Origin: an uncultured Burkholderiales bacterium
Lineage (GTDB): Bacteria > Pseudomonadota > Gammaproteobacteria > Burkholderiales > Burkholderiaceae_C
NCBI GenBank assembly: GCA_903822825.1
Contig: CAIJQQ010000014.1
Span: 1-44,030, forward strand
Length of the DNA stretch: 44,030 bases
Direction of reading: 5' to 3'
Below, piece by piece: positions 17,228 through 24,288 of the stretch. Within the stretch, counting starts at the first letter, position 1; each line of letters begins with the position of its first letter. The position numbers were made by a program, and so were the translations under genes. Below the pieces are notes generated by a model, which made no database searches, was not told where the DNA came from, and saw only the letters and a list, made by a program, of their open reading frames with translations.

Positions 17228-18490
17228 ATGACCCATCACCTGGATGCGCAGGAAACCCGCGCCCCTGACGTTCGCGAAGCTGCCCTCATGGCCGCTTTGC
17301 CTGCACAAATCGCACACGCCCAAAAGCACAGCGCTGCGTTTGCCGACATCCTGCAGGGTGTGGATGCCGCAAAGGTCAACAGCCGCGCTGCGCTGGCGCA
17401 ACTGCCTGTCACGCGCAAATACGAGCTGCTGGCTCGCCAGCAAGCGTTGCGGGCCAAAGACCCGTTTGGTGGCTTTGCCGCCATTGGCTGGAAGGGCATG
17501 GTTCGCCCTGCTGGCGTGCGCCGTGTGTACCAGTCGCCCGGACCGATTTACGAACCCGAAGGCCACGCGCCCGATTACTGGCGCGCTGCTCGCGCCATGG
17601 CCGCGGCCGGTTTTGAGGCCGGTGACCTGGTGCACAACTGCTTCAGTTACCACCTGACGCCTGGCGCCTGGATCATGGAAAGTGGCGCGCAAGCGCTGGG
17701 CTGCGCCGTCATTCCTGGGGGTGTGGGCAACACGGAGCAGCAACTCGCTGCCATGGCCGATCTGTGCCCTGTGGCCTATTCGGGCACGCCCAGCTTCCTC
17801 AAGATCCTGGTGGAAAAAGCGGCCGAGGCCGGTCAAAAACTCTCGATCAACAAGGCCCTGGTGTCGGGCGAGGCGTTCCCGCCCTCGCTGCGCGACTGGC
17901 TGGTCGAGCGCGGCATTGCCGCTTACCAGTGCTACGCCACGGCCGACGTGGGCCTGATCGCCTACGAAACGCATGCGCGTGAAGGCCTGGTGGTCGACGA
18001 AGGCGTGATCGTCGAGATCGTGCGCCCCGGCACAGGCGACCCGGTGGCTGAAGGCGAGGTGGGTGAAGTGGTGGTCACGGTGCTCAACCCCGACTACCCC
18101 TTGATCCGTTTTGGCACGGGCGATTTGTCGGCAGTGTTGCCGGGTGCTTGCCCGACGGGCCGCACCAACACCCGCATCAAGGGCTGGATGGGCCGTGCCG
18201 ACCAGACCACCAAGGTGCGCGGCATGTTCGTTCACCCCGGACAAGTGGCCGAGATCGTCAAACGATTCCCCGAAGTCAGCAAGGCCCGTTTGGTGGTCAG
18301 CGGTGAAATGGCCAATGACCAGATGGCTTTCAAGGTCGAAACACTGGCCTTGAACGATGAAACTTTGAAAGCCCGAATCGCTGAGGCCGTGCGCGACGTG
18401 ACCAAGCTTCGGGGCGAGGTCAGCCTGTCAGCGCCCGGGTCTTTGCCCAACGATGGCAAGGTGATTGAGGACGCCCGCAGCTACCAGTGA
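17228..18490 (+). CDS. PaaK-like adenylate-forming CoA ligase
   Basis: A 420-residue member of the phenylacetate-CoA ligase group. Recognisable blocks are YSGTPSFLKIL (185-195), VSGEAFPPSLRDW (212-224), CYATADVGLIAYET (235-248), PLIRFGTGDLS (291-301) and the hinge GRADQTTKVRGMFVHPGQV (322-340). The canonical serine/threonine-glycine P-loop SSGTTG of PaaK is missing; the region reads YQSPGPIYEPEG (101-112). It probably forms a CoA thioester of an aromatic or short acid, but that is inferred. It lies 53 bp after livF in the same direction and forms a second ligase for the transporter locus. No lysine-rich C-terminal A10 motif is obvious. Confidence 0.85.
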   Translation: MTHHLDAQETRAPDVREAALMAALPAQIAHAQKHSAAFADILQGVDAAKVNSRAALAQLPVTRKYELLARQQALRAKDPFGGFAAIGWKGMVRPAGVRRVYQSPGPIYEPEGHAPDYWRAARAMAAAGFEAGDLVHNCFSYHLTPGAWIMESGAQALGCAVIPGGVGNTEQQLAAMADLCPVAYSGTPSFLKILVEKAAEAGQKLSINKALVSGEAFPPSLRDWLVERGIAAYQCYATADVGLIAYETHAREGLVVDEGVIVEIVRPGTGDPVAEGEVGEVVVTVLNPDYPLIRFGTGDLSAVLPGACPTGRTNTRIKGWMGRADQTTKVRGMFVHPGQVAEIVKRFPEVSKARLVVSGEMANDQMAFKVETLALNDETLKARIAEAVRDVTKLRGEVSLSAPGSLPNDGKVIEDARSYQ

Positions 18491-18593
18491 GTGTGTGCGG
18501 CAGGCGCTCATGGCAAGTCGGGTAAGTAATTCCCGCGATTTCAGTCACTGGCTTTGGTTCTAGACTGTCTGAATTGATTTTAGGAGTTTGAAC

Positions 18594-19571
18594 ATGAAGC
18601 AATGGATTGCCTTGGCCGCTTTGGCCTCACTCGCCGCAGGTGCGCAAGCCCAAGTTTTTCCTGGGTCCAAATCCATTTCGATTGTGGTCCCCTTCACGGC
18701 TGGCGGCCCGACCGACCGTGTGGCACGCGACCTGGCAGAAGCCCTGCGCAAACCCTTGGGTGGCGCGGTGGTGGTGGTCGACAATGCTGCAGGTGCAGGC
18801 GGCTCCATTGGCGCCAACAAGGTGGCCAAAGCGGCCCCCGATGGCCACACCCTGCTGCTGCACCACATTGGCATGGCCACCATGCCCACGCTGGTGCGCA
18901 ACATCCCGTTCAAGGTCGACAGTGACTTTGAATACCTGGGCATGATCAACGACGTGCCCATGACCTTGGTGGGCAAGCCGAGCTTGCCCGCGGCCAACTA
19001 CAAAGACCTGAGCACCTGGATCAACGCCAACAAAGACAAGGTCAACTTGGGCCATGCGGGCGTCGGCTCTGCATCGCACTTGTGCGGCTTGCTGTTTCAA
19101 AACGCGATCAAGGTGGACATGACCACAGTGCCCTACAAAGGCACGGCCCCTGCCATGACCGACCTGATCGGTGGCCAAATTGACCTGATGTGCGACCAGA
19201 CCACCAACACCACCAGCCAGATCGAAGGCAAGAGCATCAAGGCCTTTGCCGTGACCACGACCAAGCGTCTGACCACGCCTGCACTCAAGGATTTGCCAAC
19301 GCTCAACGAGTCGGGCCTCAAAGGGTATGAAGTCACAATCTGGCATGGCCTGTATGCCCCCAAAGGCACGCCTTCGGACATCTTGACCAAAATCAACGCA
19401 GCGCTCAAGACGGCTTTGAAGGACCCCGAGTTCGTCAAAAAGCAAGAAGGCTTGGGCGCGGTGGTGGTGACCGACAAGCGCACAGAACCGGCTGAGCACA
19501 AGAAGTTTGTGGCCGCTGAAATCGCCAAGTGGAGCCCGATCATCAAGGCTGCGGGCGTCTACGCTGACTGA
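18594..19571 (+). CDS. Bug/TctC-family periplasmic solute receptor
   Basis: A 325-residue extracytoplasmic receptor of the tripartite tricarboxylate transporter type, greatly expanded in Burkholderiales. A signal peptide of about 18 residues ends in AGAQAQ. The mature start FPGSKSISIVVPFTAGGPTD and the RVARDLAEAL helix are the Bug signature, and the VPYKGTAPAMTDLIGGQIDLM block (about 180-200) is also typical. AGGAG lies seven bases before the ATG at 18594. No TctA/TctB membrane genes are present, so this is an orphan receptor, perhaps sensing or presenting a carboxylate related to the neighbouring ligases. A terminator follows. Confidence 0.92.
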   Translation: MKQWIALAALASLAAGAQAQVFPGSKSISIVVPFTAGGPTDRVARDLAEALRKPLGGAVVVVDNAAGAGGSIGANKVAKAAPDGHTLLLHHIGMATMPTLVRNIPFKVDSDFEYLGMINDVPMTLVGKPSLPAANYKDLSTWINANKDKVNLGHAGVGSASHLCGLLFQNAIKVDMTTVPYKGTAPAMTDLIGGQIDLMCDQTTNTTSQIEGKSIKAFAVTTTKRLTTPALKDLPTLNESGLKGYEVTIWHGLYAPKGTPSDILTKINAALKTALKDPEFVKKQEGLGAVVVTDKRTEPAEHKKFVAAEIAKWSPIIKAAGVYAD

Positions 19572-19588
19572 GTACGGTCCTTGCCCCC

Positions 19589-19622
19589 AAACAAAAGCCG
19601 CATTCAGCGGCTTTTGTTTTTT
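19589..19622. terminator. Rho-independent terminator after the Bug receptor
   Basis: AACAAAAGCCGC and GCGGCTTTTGTT form a 12-bp stem around ATTCA, ending in a run of T through 19622. It closes the ligase/transporter/receptor locus. Confidence 0.9.
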
Positions 19623-19757
19623 GGAGCTTGTTCAAGACCCCAATCCTGAGCAACTGGTAAGTAAAAATGCCGATGTTCGTGAGGCGTTGGAAAAAGGCAG
19701 TGACGGAAATGGATGGGGGGCAAACATGCAGCCTTGTTTTTGATGACAATCGCTGCC

Positions 19758-20987
19758 ATGAGAAAAACCATGACCCTTGCCACCCACCTCACCAAACATG
19801 GGGCAGCGCTTGTTGCATTGTTGGGCAGCTTGCTGTTCACCAGCCTAGCGCAGTCCCAAGGCTCTGTGCGCCCTGAGGTGTACAAACCGCTGTCAGAGGC
19901 GCAAGAAGCGCTCAAGAGCATGCAAACCGATGTGGCCTTGAAACTGGCGGCCGATGCGCTGGCTGTGCCTGAGCTCACTGCGGTCGAGCGCAATGCGATC
20001 ATGCGCACCCGTGCCGTGGCGGCCACCCAAGCCCAAAATTGGGGCTTGGTCATCGAGTCGCTCGAACCCTTGGTGGTGCAGGCGGAAATGTCTTCCGTCG
20101 ACAAGCGCCCCATGCTGGAGACCTTGGTCAGTGCCAGCCAGCAAATCAAGGATTACCCGCGCTTGGTGAAATGGGCGCGCCAGTACCTGCAAGAGGGCGG
20201 CCCCAATGCCGCCGTGCGTGCGGTGATGATCCAGGTGTTGGCTGTCCTGGGACAGCACGCCGAAGTGGTCAAGGAAATGCAGGAGAAGATGCGCCTGGAC
20301 GAAGCTGCGGGCAAAAAAACGGGCGAAGAAGAATTGCGCCTGCTGGCGGTGAGTTTCCGCAATCTCAAGGACGAAGCAGGTTACCAAGTCACCTTGCGCA
20401 ACTTACTGACGAACTACCCCAGGAAAGCCTATTGGTCAGAAACCATCAGCCGCTTGGCCCGATCGCCAAGCCTGAACCAGCGCTTGGAGCTGGACCTGTA
20501 CCGTCTGCTCGAAGCATCGGACAACCTGGAAGAGACCGACGAGTTCACCGACATGGTGCAATTGGCCTTGCGCGCCGGCCTGCCTGCCGAAGCACAGCGT
20601 GTGTTGGCCAAGGGGTATGAGAAGGGCGCTTTGGGCAAGGGGGCAGCGGCGACTGAGCACGCCAAGCTCAAAGCCGAAGCCCAAAAGAAATTCCAGGAAG
20701 ACGACAAGCTGTTTGCGCAGCTCGAAAAATCGGCCAAAGACGGCAAAAACTTGGCAGATCTGGGGGATGTGCATGCCTCCCAACAAAACTGGGAGGCGGC
20801 CAACGCCGCATATGCGCGCGCCTTGGCCGCAGGGGGCTTGCGCCGCGAGCAGGAGTTTCGCCTGCACTATGCGATCAGCTTGATCAAAGCGGGTCAAAAG
20901 GAGCAGGCGCGTGAGCAGCTGCAGGCCGTGCAGGGGGACGCCACAGCGGTGGAGATCGCCAAGCTCTGGCAACTGTTGGCCCGCTGA
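19758..20987 (+). CDS. tetratricopeptide-repeat periplasmic protein
   Basis: A protein of about 409 residues with an N-terminal signal peptide (HGAALVALLGSLLFTSLAQSQ). The rest is alpha-helical with TPR-like helix pairs, clearest near the C-terminus in DLGDVHASQQNWEAANAAYARAL and LHYAISLIKAGQKEQAREQL, and near the N-terminus in EAQEALKSMQTDVALKLAADAL. It probably acts as a protein-protein scaffold in the periplasm. It sits 226 bp upstream of tonB in the same direction, suggesting a role with the TonB system. The start is uncertain: in-frame ATGs occur at 19713, 19743, 19758 and 19770. 19758 was chosen because it puts a short basic stretch before the signal core; no ribosome-binding site decides it. 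Confidence 0.78.
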   Translation: MRKTMTLATHLTKHGAALVALLGSLLFTSLAQSQGSVRPEVYKPLSEAQEALKSMQTDVALKLAADALAVPELTAVERNAIMRTRAVAATQAQNWGLVIESLEPLVVQAEMSSVDKRPMLETLVSASQQIKDYPRLVKWARQYLQEGGPNAAVRAVMIQVLAVLGQHAEVVKEMQEKMRLDEAAGKKTGEEELRLLAVSFRNLKDEAGYQVTLRNLLTNYPRKAYWSETISRLARSPSLNQRLELDLYRLLEASDNLEETDEFTDMVQLALRAGLPAEAQRVLAKGYEKGALGKGAAATEHAKLKAEAQKKFQEDDKLFAQLEKSAKDGKNLADLGDVHASQQNWEAANAAYARALAAGGLRREQEFRLHYAISLIKAGQKEQAREQLQAVQGDATAVEIAKLWQLLAR

Positions 20988-21213
20988 GCGGGTTGCGATG
21001 TGGCTCACGTTGACTTGCAAGCCCAGACAAGGGGTGCAACACCCATGAAGGCAAATAAAACGGCTTCCATTCATGGTCTGTAACTGAAAGAACTTTGATG
21101 CGTTGTAAGATATAAAAATCAAGCGGCATCCATGTGAATGGCCATCTTGGGGTTGCCGTTCACCATGAAAATGATGGCGGTTTATCAATTGCTACCAAAG
21201 GAGTCGCTGAACA

Positions 21214-21864
21214 ATGCAAGACTACGCCAGCCGGCAAAGAAAGCCGGCCAAGCACCTGGTGGGTCTGGGGCTGGTGGTGGTGCTGCACCTGTTGTTGCTG
21301 TGGGCGATCAACTCGGGCCTGGCCCGCTCGTTCGTCAAAAAGCTCAAAGGTCCGGTGGAAGCGGTGTTGCTCGAAGAGCAAAAGCCCGACATCCCACCTC
21401 CGCCGCCGCCTCCACCGCCTAAGAACCTGCCGCCACCGCCGCCGTCCTACGTGCCGCCCGTGGACGTGCAAGTGAACGCGCCGCCGCCCGTCAACGCCAT
21501 TGCGGCTGTCTCCAACACGCCCCAGCCGCCCGCGCCGCCGTCTCCTTTGCCCGTGCCCACCACGCCAGCGCCCCCTGCAGCGCCCGTGCGCACAGGCGCC
21601 GTGGTCAACTCGGCCAATTGCGAAAAACCCGACTACCCCAGCGCCTCACGCCGCTTGGAAGAAGAGGGCACAGTGAGTCTGCGCTTTTTGGTGGGTGTGG
21701 ACGGCAAGGTGCTGCAAGCGGAGGTCGAGAAAAGCTCGGGCTTTCGGCGCCTGGACGAGGCTGCGCGTGCGGGATTGGCCAAGTGCCAGTTCAAGTCCGC
21801 GACGCTGGACGGCAAGCCTGAGCAAGCGTGGGCCAGCATGAAATACACCTGGCGCTTGGAGTGA
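21214..21864 (+). CDS. tonB: TonB energy-transducing protein
   Basis: A 216-residue protein anchored in the inner membrane that passes proton-motive energy to outer-membrane TonB-dependent receptors. The N-terminal membrane anchor is at about 13-34 (GLGLVVVLHLLLLWAINSGL). A proline-rich periplasmic span follows, with a run of nine prolines near residues 58-66, and then the C-terminal TonB domain (CEKPDYPSASRRLEEEG to MKYTWRLE). AAAGGAG lies ten bases before the ATG. It is followed by exbB and two exbD genes. No Fur-box-like palindrome was recognised in the 226-bp upstream gap, so iron control is not demonstrated. Confidence 0.93.
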   Translation: MQDYASRQRKPAKHLVGLGLVVVLHLLLLWAINSGLARSFVKKLKGPVEAVLLEEQKPDIPPPPPPPPPKNLPPPPPSYVPPVDVQVNAPPPVNAIAAVSNTPQPPAPPSPLPVPTTPAPPAAPVRTGAVVNSANCEKPDYPSASRRLEEEGTVSLRFLVGVDGKVLQAEVEKSSGFRRLDEAARAGLAKCQFKSATLDGKPEQAWASMKYTWRLE

Positions 21865-21936
21865 CGCTGCAACGCGTTGTCCAAACCAAAACCAAGATCA
21901 ACCAAATTCAAAAGAACCCCAGAGGAGTCCCTCATC

Positions 21937-22806
21937 ATGTTCAAGCAAATCAAAACCATCGTTCTTTGTGCGGGCCTGTTGGCCAGCTTGCTCGGCGCGG
22001 ACGTGGCGCTCGCGGCCAAGCCCAAGGCGGCCGAAGCGGCTCCTGCAGCGGCGGCCCCCGCGCCGGTGGCTGGCCCTGCCGCTTCTGAAGTGGCTTCACC
22101 TGCTGCCGCGCCTGCGTCTGTGGCCGTTGCCGCGCCAGCCACCGTTGAAGAGGAAAACCCCTACGGCCTGAGCGCGCTGTGGAGCCAGGGCGACTTTGTG
22201 GCCAAGGCCACGCTGCTGATCTTGGTGATCATGAGCATGGGCTCGTGGTACGTGATCTTCACCAAGTTCGCGGAACAGGCCAAGATCAACAAACAAGCCA
22301 AGGCGGCGCAAGAGAACTTCTGGAGCGCAGGCTCCGTGGCCCAGGGCAAAGACGCTCTGGCCGAGGACAGCGCGTTCCGCTTCATTGCCGAGAAGGGCCT
22401 GGAGGGGGCTTCCAAGCACACCGGCATGCTCGGCACCATCGACTTCAACGACTGGGTGACCATGAGCCTGCAACGCGCCATTGGCAACGTGCAAAGCCGC
22501 ATGCAAGACGGCCTGGCTTTCTTGGCAACGGTCGGCTCCACAGCACCCTTTGTGGGCCTGTTCGGTACCGTGTGGGGCATCTACCACGCGCTGGTCAAGA
22601 TCGGCATGTCCGGTCAGGCTTCGATCGACAAGGTGGCTGGCCCCGTGGGCGAGGCGCTGATCATGACGGCCATTGGCTTGGCCGTTGCTGTGCCTGCGGT
22701 GCTGGGCTACAACTGGTTGGTGCGCCGCAACAAGGCGGCGATGGAAGAGATCAACGCCTTTGGCTCGGACCTGCACTCGGTGCTGTTGGCCGCCAGCAAG
22801 AAGTAA
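21937..22806 (+). CDS. exbB: ExbB/TolQ/MotA-family proton channel
   Basis: A protein of about 289 residues, inner-membrane channel subunit that powers TonB. It has an N-terminal signal-like segment (IKTIVLCAGLLASLLGADVALA) and an alanine/proline-rich periplasmic extension (about 27-65), typical of the longer ExbB class. Three membrane helices follow: ATLLILVIMSMGSWYVIF (about 82-99), LATVGSTAPFVGLFGTVWGI and MTAIGLAVAVPAVLGYNWL. The frame opens 60 bases earlier, but AGAGGAG at 21921-21927 supports the ATG at 21937. It forms an operon with tonB and both exbD genes. Confidence 0.94.
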   Translation: MFKQIKTIVLCAGLLASLLGADVALAAKPKAAEAAPAAAAPAPVAGPAASEVASPAAAPASVAVAAPATVEEENPYGLSALWSQGDFVAKATLLILVIMSMGSWYVIFTKFAEQAKINKQAKAAQENFWSAGSVAQGKDALAEDSAFRFIAEKGLEGASKHTGMLGTIDFNDWVTMSLQRAIGNVQSRMQDGLAFLATVGSTAPFVGLFGTVWGIYHALVKIGMSGQASIDKVAGPVGEALIMTAIGLAVAVPAVLGYNWLVRRNKAAMEEINAFGSDLHSVLLAASKK

Positions 22807-22875
22807 TGCCCTCGCACAGGGTGGGCGGGGGAACACACCGCCCGCACGCCCTGGACGAACACAGGAGAAGCCAAA

Positions 22876-23289
22876 ATGGCCATGAACGTAGGCGAAGCCG
22901 ATGACGAGATCATCAGCACGATCAACACCACACCGCTGGTGGATGTGATGCTGGTGCTGTTGATCATCTTTCTGATCACGATTCCGGTGGTGACGACATC
23001 GATCAAGGTGGACTTGCCCAAAGAGAAGAACGTGGTGCGCGAGACCAAGCCGGAGAACGTGATCATCTCTGTGGACAAGGCGGGCAAGATTTACCTGTAC
23101 GACACGCCGATCAAGAACACGGCGGACTTGTCCGAGCGGATGAAAAAGTTTGCGGTGATGAAGCCGCAGCCCGAGGTGCAGATCCGGGGGGATGGCAAGA
23201 GCGATTTTGAGTCGGTGGGTCGGGTGATGTACTCGGTGCAGCGCGCGGGGATCGTGAAGGTGGGCTTCATCACCGAGCCGAACAACTGA
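22876..23289 (+). CDS. exbD1: ExbD proton-channel subunit, first copy
   Basis: A 137-residue protein with one N-terminal membrane helix and a periplasmic domain. The segment INTTPLVDVMLVLLIIFLI carries the essential aspartate (Asp in PLVDVML) for proton transfer. AGGAG lies ten bases before the ATG. It is 69 bp after exbB. It differs from the second copy in its periplasmic half (for example TKPENVIISVDKAGKIYL), so the two are not recent duplicates. Confidence 0.94.
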   Translation: MAMNVGEADDEIISTINTTPLVDVMLVLLIIFLITIPVVTTSIKVDLPKEKNVVRETKPENVIISVDKAGKIYLYDTPIKNTADLSERMKKFAVMKPQPEVQIRGDGKSDFESVGRVMYSVQRAGIVKVGFITEPNN

Positions 23290-23328
23290 GCTCAGAAACT
23301 CAAGCGAACACAGCGAACGGAGACAGAC

Positions 23329-23757
23329 ATGGGAATGAACGTAGGAACGAGCAGCAGCAGCGAGCCGGAGGTGATGGTGGACATGAACACCACGCCGCTG
23401 ATCGATGTGATGCTGGTGCTGCTCATCATGCTGATCATCACGATCCCCTCGCAGCTGCATTCGGTGAACCTGGACATGCCGCTGCCGAGCAACGCGCCCA
23501 AGAAGGTGGACCCGGTGGTGATCAAGGTGGATGTGGACGCGCAAAGCGTGGTGAACTGGAACGGCAAGCCTTTGGCCAGCCGCGCGGAGTTGGAGATGAA
23601 GGTCAAGGAGGCGGCGGCGATGAGTCCGCAGCCGGAGGTCCACATCCGCTCGCACGCGAAGGCGAAGTACGAGGCGGTGGCTGGGGTGATGGCGAGTGCG
23701 CAGAGCAATGGATTGACCAAGCTGGGCATTGTGGGCTCGGAGCAGTTCATCAACTGA
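23329..23757 (+). CDS. exbD2: ExbD proton-channel subunit, second copy
   Basis: A 142-residue ExbD paralogue. The membrane segment MNTTPLIDVMLVLLIMLII again has the key aspartate in PLIDVML. Both copies share the MNVG N-terminal motif, which points to an old tandem duplication. CGGAGAC lies just before the ATG, and the gene is 39 bp after exbD1. Xanthomonas and related bacteria also have tonB-exbB-exbD1-exbD2, where ExbD2 is needed only for some substrates; a specialised role here is inferred. No clear terminator was seen in the 93 bp after it. Confidence 0.94.
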   Translation: MGMNVGTSSSSEPEVMVDMNTTPLIDVMLVLLIMLIITIPSQLHSVNLDMPLPSNAPKKVDPVVIKVDVDAQSVVNWNGKPLASRAELEMKVKEAAAMSPQPEVHIRSHAKAKYEAVAGVMASAQSNGLTKLGIVGSEQFIN

Positions 23758-23850
23758 GAGACCAAGCCCGGATTCGGCCCATTGGGGAGCGGCCCGATGC
23801 TCAGATGCTGCCTACCACCTGGGAGGTGCGCGGGTCAACGCAAGTCAGTG

Positions 23851-24288
23851 TCAAGGCAAGTGGCTCGAACGCATCGTGAACCGGGTGGGCGGGCTTGGCT
23901 CACCTTGCACCCGTGAGCCCTCGATCTGACGCCCGCATTGGCCCTCGGTGGCCTGGCCCTGCCAAGTGGCTGCAATGCGCTGGCCATCGAGGCTTTCTTC
24001 CATGGTGAATTCGCCATCGTCCCAGTCGGCCACGACCAGTGCCCTGCGAATGCCTTGCACCAGACTGCCTTTGAGGCTGCCCGTGTGCTCCGGGTGCGCT
24101 TGCAGGTCCAGCGTCCACTGCTCGGGTGTCGGGGTGTGCAGTGTCACTTGCCATTGGCCGATCAGATGCGCGGCTTGGATGACCGTGGCACTGGGGCAAG
24201 GGGCTTGGCCCAGACCGGTGCGGGGCAACAGCATGCAGGCCAAGGCAAGTGACAGTGCAGCCGCGCCAGTGCTCTTCTGGGGCCTCAT
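23851..24288 (-). CDS. small secreted protein of unknown function
   Basis: A 145-residue protein with a signal peptide (ALSLALACMLLPRTGLGQA, about residues 11-29) and a small, probably beta-rich domain (for example GQWQVTLHTPTPEQWTLDLQAHP). Cysteines at about 31 and 118 could form a disulfide. I do not recognise a family. Its ATG overlaps the stop of the helicase gene by four bases (ATGA), so it is translationally coupled to that gene although the two products have no obvious common role. The weight of evidence is the good signal peptide and the coupling. Confidence 0.62.
   Translation of the reverse strand: MRPQKSTGAAALSLALACMLLPRTGLGQAPCPSATVIQAAHLIGQWQVTLHTPTPEQWTLDLQAHPEHTGSLKGSLVQGIRRALVVADWDDGEFTMEESLDGQRIAATWQGQATEGQCGRQIEGSRVQGEPSPPTRFTMRSSHLP

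Noticed and set aside
20988..21213. Possible Fur box or riboswitch upstream of tonB
   Set aside because: The 226-bp gap was read on both strands; no 19-bp Fur-like palindrome or conserved riboswitch core was recognisable, only a partial CCATTCATGG-like symmetry.
21395..21590. Short repeated CCG/CCT units resembling a tandem repeat array
   Set aside because: They encode the proline-rich periplasmic span of TonB; low-complexity coding sequence, not a CRISPR or satellite.
22096..23655. Long antisense frame (519 codons) opposite exbB and both exbD genes
   Set aside because: It is the reverse frame of three well-supported genes, is very rich in His and Arg, and has no family features; such frames arise from GC-rich codon use.
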